Below the pieces are notes generated by a model that was given only the letters and a program-made list of their open reading frames with translations, did not search any database and had not been told where the DNA came from. A DNA stretch of 33,487 nt from CAJXII01 sp965242915 (GTDB lineage: Bacteria; Campylobacterota; Campylobacteria; Campylobacterales; Arcobacteraceae): positions 1 through 33,487 of the forward strand of contig CBDETN010000010.1 of the NCBI GenBank assembly GCA_965242915.1, in the 5' to 3' direction. The position numbers and the translations under genes were made by a program. Position 1 is the stretch's first letter. Every line of letters starts with the position of its first letter. Positions 26,159 through 33,144 of this stretch are shown piece after piece.

Positions 26159-27431
26159 GGGCACCTCTAAAAACCCAAGCACCTTAAAACAATAATTTAG
26201 ATAAAATATCTAATTATATAACATTCATAAAGGCTTCAAAATGACGGGATTATTTGACTTAGAATATCATGAAAATAAAATCAAAGAGTATCAACCTCCT
26301 TTGTCTAAATTAGATAAAGTGATAAACTGGGAACTATTTAGGAATCCAATTGAAAAAGCTCTATATGTTGAACCAAAAGGTGCTGGTGGAAGACCTGCAT
26401 ATGATAAGCTAATGATGTTTAAAATTCTAATTCTACAAAAGTATTATAATTTAAGTGATGAACAAGCAGAGTTTCAGATAAATGACAGAACATCATTTAA
26501 ACAATTCCTAAATTTAAAAATAACAGATAAGATACCTGACGAAAAAACAATATGGCATTTTAAAGAACAATTAGCAAATAAAAACCTATCTCAAACATTA
26601 TTTGAGTTATTTGCTAAACAACTCATTACCCAAGGTGTTATTGCGAAAGAAGGAAGTATGATAGATGCTTCCTTTGTAGATGTACCAAGACAAAGAAACA
26701 GTAGAGGTGATAATTCAGATATTAAAAAAGGTGCTATTCCTATTGCATTTTCTAAAAAAGATAAAAAAGGGAATCGTTCTAAAGTATTTCAAAAAGATTG
26801 TGATGCAAGATGGATGACAAAAGCAGGTGAAAGACATTATGGATATAAAGATCATATAAATGCAGATGAGAAAACTAAATTAATTACTAAATATAGTGTT
26901 TCAAGTGCAGCACCACATGATTCAACTGAAATAAAAAATATTATAGACATAACAGATAAAAGGTTACATGCAGACAGTGCATATAGAAGTAAGGAGATAG
27001 AAGAGTTTTTAGAAAAGAATGAATGTAAAAGCTTTGTTCATGAAAAAGGATATAGAGGTAAGCCACTTAGCAATACCCAAAAAGAGTCAAATCATATTAA
27101 ATCTAAAATTAGAGCAAGGGTTGAGCATATATTTGGATTTATGACAAACTCTATGAATGATGCCTTACATATGAGATCCATAGGATTAAAAAGAATTAAA
27201 TCATCCATAGGATTTTTAAATCTTACATATAACCTATTTAGATATGAACAAATAATCAGACTAGAAAAGGTAAAAGTCAAGTAAAATGAAAGAAAATTAT
27301 AGAAATTTTACTAAACTTTATCCAATAATGTGTGAAGTTTAGTAAGATTTTTAATAAAATTGAATTTGAAGATAAGATATGTTTCCAAAAATTTAATTAA
27401 ATGGATGAAAAAGTTGTTTTTAGAGGTGCCC
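26159..27431 (+). mobile_element. IS5-family element, copy 2
   Basis: 1,273 bp with perfect 16-bp terminal inverted repeats GGGCACCTCTAAAAAC. TAT on both sides (26156-26158 and 27432-27434) fits a 3-bp target duplication. Same length as copy 3 (31872-33144), which is its mirror image, and both encode identical proteins. Confidence 0.9.
26241..27284 (+). CDS. IS5-family transposase (copy 2)
   Basis: A complete 347-residue DDE transposase (MTGLFDLEYHENKIKEYQPP at the start) with SMIDASFVDVPRQRN, LHADSAYRS and RARVEHIFGFM. Identical at protein level to 32019-33062, so copying or gene conversion was recent. Diverged from the copy 1 protein at 14703-15746. Confidence 0.9.
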   Translation: MTGLFDLEYHENKIKEYQPPLSKLDKVINWELFRNPIEKALYVEPKGAGGRPAYDKLMMFKILILQKYYNLSDEQAEFQINDRTSFKQFLNLKITDKIPDEKTIWHFKEQLANKNLSQTLFELFAKQLITQGVIAKEGSMIDASFVDVPRQRNSRGDNSDIKKGAIPIAFSKKDKKGNRSKVFQKDCDARWMTKAGERHYGYKDHINADEKTKLITKYSVSSAAPHDSTEIKNIIDITDKRLHADSAYRSKEIEEFLEKNECKSFVHEKGYRGKPLSNTQKESNHIKSKIRARVEHIFGFMTNSMNDALHMRSIGLKRIKSSIGFLNLTYNLFRYEQIIRLEKVKVK

Positions 27432-27562
27432 TATATTTAAAATTTCCATTTTTAGGTTTTATGTTTCTTAATTTCAATCGTTTGCATCTGTGTTTCAATC
27501 CAATTTTAAACTGGAGTGGTAACATAAATTCATACTTATAATTTAAACAATTCTAAGTTAAA
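27432..27562. other. Noncoding stretch with a CRISPR-repeat-like motif
   Basis: No gene is visible. At about 27494-27525 the sequence GTTTCAATCCAATTTTAAAC is followed by TGGAGTGGTAAC. It has a short internal dyad (CCAaTTTTAAAcTGG) and a GTTTCAATC start as in some CRISPR repeats. ATTTCAATC also occurs about 21 bp upstream. There is no second full unit, so no array is called. Confidence 0.3.
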
Positions 27563-27750
27563 ATCTGATGTTACGATAATCTAAATTTTAAGATTTAATA
27601 GAATTGTTACAATATTGATTAAAATTATTATATTTAACTTGCTAATATGATCCTTAAAACCTACAAAAATATACTTTATAAATTACCAATAAACCCTTTA
27701 TTCATCGTATTTACAAGCACTTTGAAACCACTATTTAGATATAATATATA
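27563..27750 (+). repeat. Direct repeat, unit 2 of 2 (~188 bp)
   Basis: Second copy of 24179-24366, same orientation, about 98% identical. It lies directly upstream of the 77-residue gene and contains a -10-like TATAAT (27740-27745) that may serve it. Confidence 0.85.
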
Positions 27751-27757
27751 CTCTTAA
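27647..27757 (+). CDS. Putative 36-residue cationic hydrophobic peptide (copy 2)
   Basis: Paralogue of the ORF at 24263-24367, starting with the same 20 residues (MILKTYKNILYKLPINPLFI). It then has a Thr for Ile at residue 25 and ends RYNIYS. Two of the three base changes in the shared coding part are synonymous, too few to prove selection. No ribosome site. It ends 14 bp before the 77-residue gene, so the two could be one transcription unit. The alternative is that this is merely the leader and promoter of that gene. Confidence 0.35.
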   Translation: MILKTYKNILYKLPINPLFIVFTSTLKPLFRYNIYS

Positions 27758-27771
27758 TACTAAGGAATTTT

Positions 27772-28005
27772 ATGAGTTGTTTACAAGAATATTATCAAGA
27801 TTATGCGTTAAGTTCATTTGAGAAAATAGAGATGATAAAATTAGCTAAACTTACTGGGAAAAGCCATGATGTATTTACAAAAAATCTATTACTTGATGAT
27901 AGCTTTGATGATGAGACTAAATTATGGAAAACAATAAAATCATTTTTAAGAGATTATGAAAATGAAGATAATGGATGTATAATTATGAGACCACAGCACA
28001 ACTAA
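27772..28005 (+). CDS. 77-residue hypothetical protein
   Basis: An acidic cytoplasmic protein starting MSCLQEYYQDYALSSFEKIE, with predicted helices, an LLLDDSFDDETKLWK segment and a C-terminal GCIIMRPQHN. No motif, signal peptide or membrane segment. It has a good ribosome site (AAGGA, 5-6 nt before ATG) and an upstream TATAAT (27740-27745). Its position after the peptide ORF suggests a two-gene locus, but I cannot name a family. It ends about 30 bp before IS-A copy B and shows no sign of truncation. Confidence 0.6.
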   Translation: MSCLQEYYQDYALSSFEKIEMIKLAKLTGKSHDVFTKNLLLDDSFDDETKLWKTIKSFLRDYENEDNGCIIMRPQHN

Positions 28006-28034
28006 AAAGATCTATAAAATTTTATTTTTTCAAT

Positions 28035-29401
28035 TTTTAAAAAATATTTATCATAAATTATCATCTCAAATCTATATTTATTCCTAATTCTAATTGAATT
28101 TGCTCTATTCTTTCCTCTCTTTATCATCTTATTCTTACGTTTTGTGCCTTTATTTTCTTATGGGCAAATAGTTTTAGGTTGGCAGCTATACATGTAATGG
28201 TGAAATTCATATTATTCCTGAGCAGTCCTGTAAACCTTGTTGTGGATTGTTTCATGCTGGTTTTTATTAAAGCAAATGAATGTTCAACTTTTGCTCTGAT
28301 TTTATGTTTTGGTTTTTCATTTTCTCTTTGATTCTTTCTATCTTCATCACTCATTTTATTTCTCTCTTTAAGACAAACATTATTTTTAATATCTTTTTCT
28401 TTTAGTAGTTCATCAATAGCTTCTGATTTATAAGCTTTATCTGCACCTGATGATTTAATATCATCACCTAATTTTTCAACAAATGTATCAACGGTAGATA
28501 TATCTGAGGTATTGGCAAATGTTGTCATTGTTTCTAAAATAGCTCCTGAATCTGCATCTGTTGATATATGATTCTTATATCCTGTTGCATATTGTTTTTT
28601 ACCTGCTTGATAACCTGTTCTTACATCTTTATCTATCTTTTGTTTATGCTCATAACTATCATCTTCAATTATCTTTTTTGAAGTTTCAATATCTTTAGTA
28701 TCTTTATTTTGAATCTCATCAAGTTCTTCATTTTTAAGAGTTATAAGATTTCTTTTTTAATAATCTTGATATTTGTTTTGATGATGGTTTTTTCTTTTGT
28801 AATTCTTCTTCAATAAGTACATCTATCGCTTTATTTAAAGCTTCAACCTTTTGTCTACTTTCACTTTTTTGTTCTTTATTTTTATTTTTGATTCTATTAT
28901 TATGAGACTTTGTTAATGTTGCATCTACCAGTACATCTTTACCACCTGTTGCTATTAATCCTGCCTTTTCAAGTTGCTTATTAATATTTGTAAAAAGTTT
29001 ACCATGAAGATTATTTTTAATTAAAGAATTTCTAAATCTACCTGTTGTAGTTGAGTCTGGTGCTAATGATTCTAAGCTTAATCCTGCAAATTTCATATAA
29101 AGTAAATTTACATTAAGTCCTTCTTCAGCTTTTTCATCACTTAAATCATAAAACTTCTGAATAAGTAAGATTTTAAACATTAATATTTGATCATATGCTT
29201 GTACTCCACATACATTTTTACTTCCTGTTCCATTCTTCTTTAATACAGGTCTTAATTTATTAAAATCTATTATAGAATCTAATTGTTTTAAAAAAGAATC
29301 TACATATTCTAATCTATCATTAAGAGCATAATCTGAAAAAGAGAGGTTTGAATCTTTAAATGCCAATTTATTACCTTTTTGCTTAAATATCTTTAATTTA
29401 T
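28035..29401 (-). pseudogene. IS-A (IS5-type) element, full length with a broken transposase (copy B)
   Basis: The most complete IS-A copy, about 1.37 kb, with imperfect inverted ends (TTAAAAAATATTTA left, TTAAAGATATTTAA right). The transposase starts at TTG 29366. The first 210 codons are open (DUF772-like QILMFKILLIQKFYDLSDEK, LAPDSTTTGRFRN, VLVDATLT). An 8-bp deletion near 28738 shifts the frame after LLKKKSYNS, and the rest (28124-28660 region) continues in another frame with LGDDIKSSGADKAYKS and VEHSFALIK. A further 6-bp deletion lies near 28665. Both deletions are relative to copy A and fall between short direct repeats. Confidence 0.85.
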
Positions 29402-29415
29402 ATGTGTAATTATAG

Positions 29416-29450
29416 CTAAAAATAGCCTTTAAATACCTTAACTAAAGGCT
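29416..29450 (-). terminator. Probable rho-independent terminator
   Basis: On the minus strand AGCCTTTA-N11-TAAAGGCT (29450 to 29424) is followed by ATTTTTAG. It would stop leftward transcription, such as that of the EamA - racemase - gntR operon ending at 29740. About 250 bp of IS remnant now separates it from gntR. Confidence 0.45.
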
Positions 29451-29485
29451 TGGTTGAGATTTATTTTAGAGTGTTACTGTGCAGT

Positions 29486-29703
29486 GGTCTCTTAGATCTG
29501 CATATAGAAGTTTGATAACAAATTTACCATATTTATTTACATACAAAAATCATAAAAATATTACTATTCATAACACAACAAATTCTATTGATGGTGAAGT
29601 ATTTTCACCAATGAAAAAACTATTAAAAATACATAATGGTTTTACTAAAAATTTGAAGTTAAAAATGCTTGATGATTATCTTGTTAGTTATAAGGTAAAG
29701 TAA
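29486..29703 (+). pseudogene. Zinc-ribbon Mutator-type transposase, C-terminal remnant
   Basis: About 72 codons: SAYRSLITNLPYLFTYKNHK, NTTNSIDGEVFSPMKKLLKI and HNGFTKNLKLKMLDDYLVSY. They match the block at 13150-13557. The catalytic Glu position (NALEG there) is Asp here (NSIDG). The terminal repeat at 29714-29735 follows the stop. The N-terminal two thirds are missing; IS-A copy B ends about 85 bp to the left. Confidence 0.75.
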
Positions 29704-29713
29704 TCAATTAGAT

Positions 29714-29735
29714 CTCTTAATTTTTTCATTAAGCC
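29714..29735. repeat. Terminal repeat of the zinc-ribbon IS, second copy
   Basis: CTCTTAATTTTTTCATTAAG followed by CC, the same as 231-251 apart from one extra T. It marks the element end, only 4 bp before the gntR stop codon. Confidence 0.6.
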
Positions 29736-29739
29736 TATT

Positions 29740-30378
29740 TTATATATTCATATACTTTTTTACAACATCAATTAGGTTGTTGATTATTTTATCACTAAGC
29801 TCTAAAGCTTCTTTTTCATTAGATGAAATAATCGCATCAATTAGCTGCATATGAACCTTTGCAGATTTTTCTAAATCTTCTAAGCCTTTATAGTAATACC
29901 AAAATCTTCTAGATCTTATATGAAGTGAACTTGTAGCATTTGAAGCAAATTCATTACGTGCTGCTTTAAAAATTGTATTATCAAGTTTTTTATCAATTCT
30001 TAAATATTCTTTTATATCTTTATTATCAACTGCTTTTTGCATAGATATTTTAAACTCACAGATTTTTTCTTTTTCACTTGGAATTGCATATTTAGTAGCA
30101 CGAGAGATTAATAAGTTATCTAAAACTTTTCTAGTTTCTAAAATTGCTAATTGATTAGCCATATTAATATCAGAAATTTCAATTCCATGTCTAGGAATTA
30201 TATTAATCAAATTTTGATGAGATAGTTTTAATAAAGCTTCTCTTAAAGGTGTTCTTGATGTATCAGTTAAAAGCATTAATTTTTTTTCGCTATATGTTTT
30301 ACTTGGTTCAAGCTCTAATGTTACAAGTAATTCTTCTAATAATATATAAGCTTTACTTGATAGGTTATTTTCTGGCAT
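29740..30378 (-). CDS. GntR-family (FCD subgroup) transcriptional regulator
   Basis: A 212-residue DNA-binding regulator. The winged helix is at residues ~10-75 (YSEKKLMLLTDTSRTPLREA, IIPRHGIEI) and the ligand-sensing all-helical FCD domain at ~80-205. FCD regulators usually respond to carboxylic acids or amino-acid catabolites. It is the last gene of a minus-strand run with an EamA transporter and a proline-racemase-family gene, so hydroxyproline or proline control is likely by context. The start ATG 30378 has AAAAGGAATAAT before it. Intact, although its target operon is decaying. Confidence 0.85.
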   Translation of the reverse strand: MPENNLSSKAYILLEELLVTLELEPSKTYSEKKLMLLTDTSRTPLREALLKLSHQNLINIIPRHGIEISDINMANQLAILETRKVLDNLLISRATKYAIPSEKEKICEFKISMQKAVDNKDIKEYLRIDKKLDNTIFKAARNEFASNATSSLHIRSRRFWYYYKGLEDLEKSAKVHMQLIDAIISSNEKEALELSDKIINNLIDVVKKYMNI

Positions 30379-30393
30379 ATTATTCCTTTTATC

Positions 30394-30988
30394 TTAAAAA
30401 AATCCGTATTTTAATTCATCTTCTTCATTTATAATAAATGTATGTTTACCTATAACAAATGCATTCCCTCTTACTTGTGGAATTATTGCATCATAAGGCC
30501 TATATTTTATATCTTTTATAACAGATACTTACAAAGTAGTATCTAAAATACTTTCAATTACAATTTTTTCATCTTTTGAAATTTCAGTTTTTTATAATGT
30601 ATTGCAACACGTCCACAAACACCAGAACCAGTAAGACTTCTATCTACTCCGCCATTTGCAAAACACAAACATTTTTTGAATGATGTGCGGATTTATTACT
30701 TATAAAAATAGTGCCATATAAAAAACTTAAATCATATTCAAATGGATGTTTGATATCATCTTTATTTTTTATTATAGTTTCTTTTATTATTTTCCCATAA
30801 GATATTATTTTATCATAATTATCCTTTTTAAGATTAAGCCCTATTTTATAAGCATAAAAAGCTCCACCATAAGCTAAATCATAAGAAATTTTACCCAAGT
30901 TTGGAACATTTATTTTTTCATTTATTGCAAGAACAAATGAAGGAACACATAAAAAACGATACATCTTTTACCGAACCATCTTCATTTA
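30394..30988 (-). pseudogene. Proline racemase family, probably trans-3-hydroxy-L-proline dehydratase, wrecked
   Basis: The family's C-terminal half survives in pieces over at least three frames: DGSVKDVSF, then PSFVLAINEKINVPNLGKIS / LAYGGAFYAYKIG / FEYDLSFLYGTIF, then FANGGVDRSLTGSGVCGRVA, then EKIVIESILDTT, an ochre, and YDAIIPQVRGNAFVIGKHTF. Thr in the RSLTGSG active-site block, where racemases and epimerases have Cys, points to the dehydratase subgroup. The N-terminal half with the first catalytic Cys is deleted: the presumed start (AAGGAG-ATG, about 30982) runs straight into the middle of the protein. It ends at TAA 30394-30396. Confidence 0.8.
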
Positions 30989-30995
30989 TTCTCCT

Positions 30996-31865
30996 TTAAT
31001 TCTTTTTTGCTATAAATACTAAAAAAATTCCAAAAATAATTACACTTGATATCATTAAAAATTTTATTGTTATATTTTCACTAAAAACTAAGGCAGAAAG
31101 ATAAACAGCTATCATTGGAACTAAAAGTAAAAATGGCGAAATAAATGATATATTTTGCCATTTAACTAACCAAGCCCAAATACCATGTCCTAAAATACTT
31201 CCAGCAATGACTGTATAAAAAAATGAAAACCAAGAAATATTATTTTTAATTTGCAAAATACTTAAAAGAGACTCATCATTATAGATCATTAACATATACA
31301 AAAAAGGAAGCCCAAATAGGGACGTATATGCAATAATACTTAATGATGATAAATCTTTTAACTTCTTTATTAAAACAAAATATAGCCCTAGACAAAAAGC
31401 AGATGCACATGCTATCAATAAAGCCGTAATATTATTTAATGCACTTGGTTTATAAAACATTATTAGAATACCTACAAAAGCAATACTTAATCCACTTAGT
31501 CTTAATTTGCCAGGGGAATCAGCAAATAAAAACCAAGATAATAAAATACTAAAAGGAATTGCCAATTGAATAACAACAGAAATAGCCCCAACGCTTTGTG
31601 TATACTTAAGTGATAAAAACAATAAACCATAATGTCCAGGCACCAATACAATTGTAGTAATTAGTAAAAACAATAAATCTTTATTTTTAGGTTTTCTAAC
31701 AAATGGAAATAGAATTAAAAAAACCAATAAGAGCCTATAAAACAGTGCCGTATAAACGTCAAATTCATTAAGTACGAATTTAATAAATATAAAATTTCCA
31801 GACCATAAAAACACTACTGATATTGTGCAAAATAGTACAAAAATTTTATTATTCTTTAAATTCAT
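30996..31865 (-). CDS. EamA-family (DMT superfamily) transporter
   Basis: A 289-residue inner-membrane protein with about ten hydrophobic helices in two EamA repeats, as in RhaT/YdcZ-like metabolite exporters or permeases. The first repeat has FLWSGNFIFIKFVLNEFDVY and the second FCLGLYFVLIKKL and SILGHGIWAWLVK. I choose ATG 31865 (MNLKNNKIFVLF). A longer frame of 315 residues exists only because IS5 copy 3 (end at 31872) fuses in frame. The IS end provides AGAGGTG as ribosome site 9 nt before the ATG. In context it may have moved (hydroxy)proline or a product. Confidence 0.85.
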   Translation of the reverse strand: MNLKNNKIFVLFCTISVVFLWSGNFIFIKFVLNEFDVYTALFYRLLLVFLILFPFVRKPKNKDLLFLLITTIVLVPGHYGLLFLSLKYTQSVGAISVVIQLAIPFSILLSWFLFADSPGKLRLSGLSIAFVGILIMFYKPSALNNITALLIACASAFCLGLYFVLIKKLKDLSSLSIIAYTSLFGLPFLYMLMIYNDESLLSILQIKNNISWFSFFYTVIAGSILGHGIWAWLVKWQNISFISPFLLLVPMIAVYLSALVFSENITIKFLMISSVIIFGIFLVFIAKKN

Positions 31866-31871
31866 ATTTAA

Positions 31872-33144
31872 GGGCACCTCTAAAAACAACTTTTTCATCC
31901 ATTTAATTAAATTTTTGGAAACATATCTTATCTTCAAATTCAATTTTATTAAAAATCTTAGTAAACTTCACACATTATTGGATAAAGTTTAGTAAAATTT
32001 CTATAATCTTCTTTCATTTTACTTGACTTTTACCTTTTCTAGTCTGATTATTTGTTCATATCTAAATAGGTTATATGTAAGATTTAAAAATCCTATGGAT
32101 GATTTAATTCTTTTTAATCCTATGGATCTCATATGTAAGGCATCATTCATAGAGTTTGTCATAAATCCAAATATATGCTCAACCCTTGCTCTAATTTTAG
32201 ATTTAATATGATTTGACTCTTTTTGGGTATTGCTAAGTGGCTTACCTCTATATCCTTTTTCATGAACAAAGCTTTTACATTCATTCTTTTCTAAAAACTC
32301 TTCTATTTCTTTACTTCTATATGCACTGTCTGCATGTAACCTTTTATCTGTTATGTCTATAATATTTTTTATTTCAGTTGAATCATGTGGTGCTGCACTT
32401 GAAACACTATATTTAGTAATTAATTTAGTTTTCTCATCTGCATTTATATGATCTTTATATCCATAATGTCTTTCACCTGCTTTTGTCATCCATCTTGCAT
32501 CACAATCTTTTTGAAATACTTTAGAACGATTCCCTTTTTTATCTTTTTTAGAAAATGCAATAGGAATAGCACCTTTTTTAATATCTGAATTATCACCTCT
32601 ACTGTTTCTTTGTCTTGGTACATCTACAAAGGAAGCATCTATCATACTTCCTTCTTTCGCAATAACACCTTGGGTAATGAGTTGTTTAGCAAATAACTCA
32701 AATAATGTTTGAGATAGGTTTTTATTTGCTAATTGTTCTTTAAAATGCCATATTGTTTTTTCGTCAGGTATCTTATCTGTTATTTTTAAATTTAGGAATT
32801 GTTTAAATGATGTTCTGTCATTTATCTGAAACTCTGCTTGTTCATCACTTAAATTATAATACTTTTGTAGAATTAGAATTTTAAACATCATTAGCTTATC
32901 ATATGCAGGTCTTCCACCAGCACCTTTTGGTTCAACATATAGAGCTTTTTCAATTGGATTCCTAAATAGTTCCCAGTTTATCACTTTATCTAATTTAGAC
33001 AAAGGAGGTTGATACTCTTTGATTTTATTTTCATGATATTCTAAGTCAAATAATCCCGTCATTTTGAAGCCTTTATGAATGTTATATAATTAAATATTTT
33101 ATCTAAATTATTGTTTTAAGGTGCTTGGGTTTTTAGAGGTGCCC
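31872..33144 (-). mobile_element. IS5-family element, copy 3 (inverted)
   Basis: 1,273 bp with perfect GGGCACCTCTAAAAAC ends. Opposite orientation to copy 2, which encodes an identical protein. No matching target duplication (left TAA, right ATA). Its transposase-5' side is flanked by the same IS-A sequence as copy 2, so the arms of the inverted repeat reach beyond IS5. It inserted or recombined 6 bp before the EamA start codon. Confidence 0.9.
32019..33062 (-). CDS. IS5-family transposase (copy 3)
   Basis: 347 residues, identical to the protein at 26241-27284, with the same DDE motifs (MIDASFVDVP, HADSAYRS, RVEHIFGF). Complete and without breaks. Transcription from it points toward the EamA gene. 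Confidence 0.9.
   Translation of the reverse strand: MTGLFDLEYHENKIKEYQPPLSKLDKVINWELFRNPIEKALYVEPKGAGGRPAYDKLMMFKILILQKYYNLSDEQAEFQINDRTSFKQFLNLKITDKIPDEKTIWHFKEQLANKNLSQTLFELFAKQLITQGVIAKEGSMIDASFVDVPRQRNSRGDNSDIKKGAIPIAFSKKDKKGNRSKVFQKDCDARWMTKAGERHYGYKDHINADEKTKLITKYSVSSAAPHDSTEIKNIIDITDKRLHADSAYRSKEIEEFLEKNECKSFVHEKGYRGKPLSNTQKESNHIKSKIRARVEHIFGFMTNSMNDALHMRSIGLKRIKSSIGFLNLTYNLFRYEQIIRLEKVKVK

Noticed and set aside
27473..27525. CRISPR array
   Set aside because: Only one repeat-like unit, no spacers of regular length and no cas genes in the window. Kept only as a low-interest finding.
30996..31943. A 315-residue EamA protein starting in the IS5
   Set aside because: The first 26 residues are translated IS5 end sequence. 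The family-like start is at 31865 with a well-placed ribosome site.
26159..33144. Composite transposon made of IS5 copies 2 and 3
   Set aside because: No matching target duplication outside the pair and no classic cargo; the outer flanks are IS-A fragments. Recombination or duplication of an IS-A/IS5 unit explains it as well.
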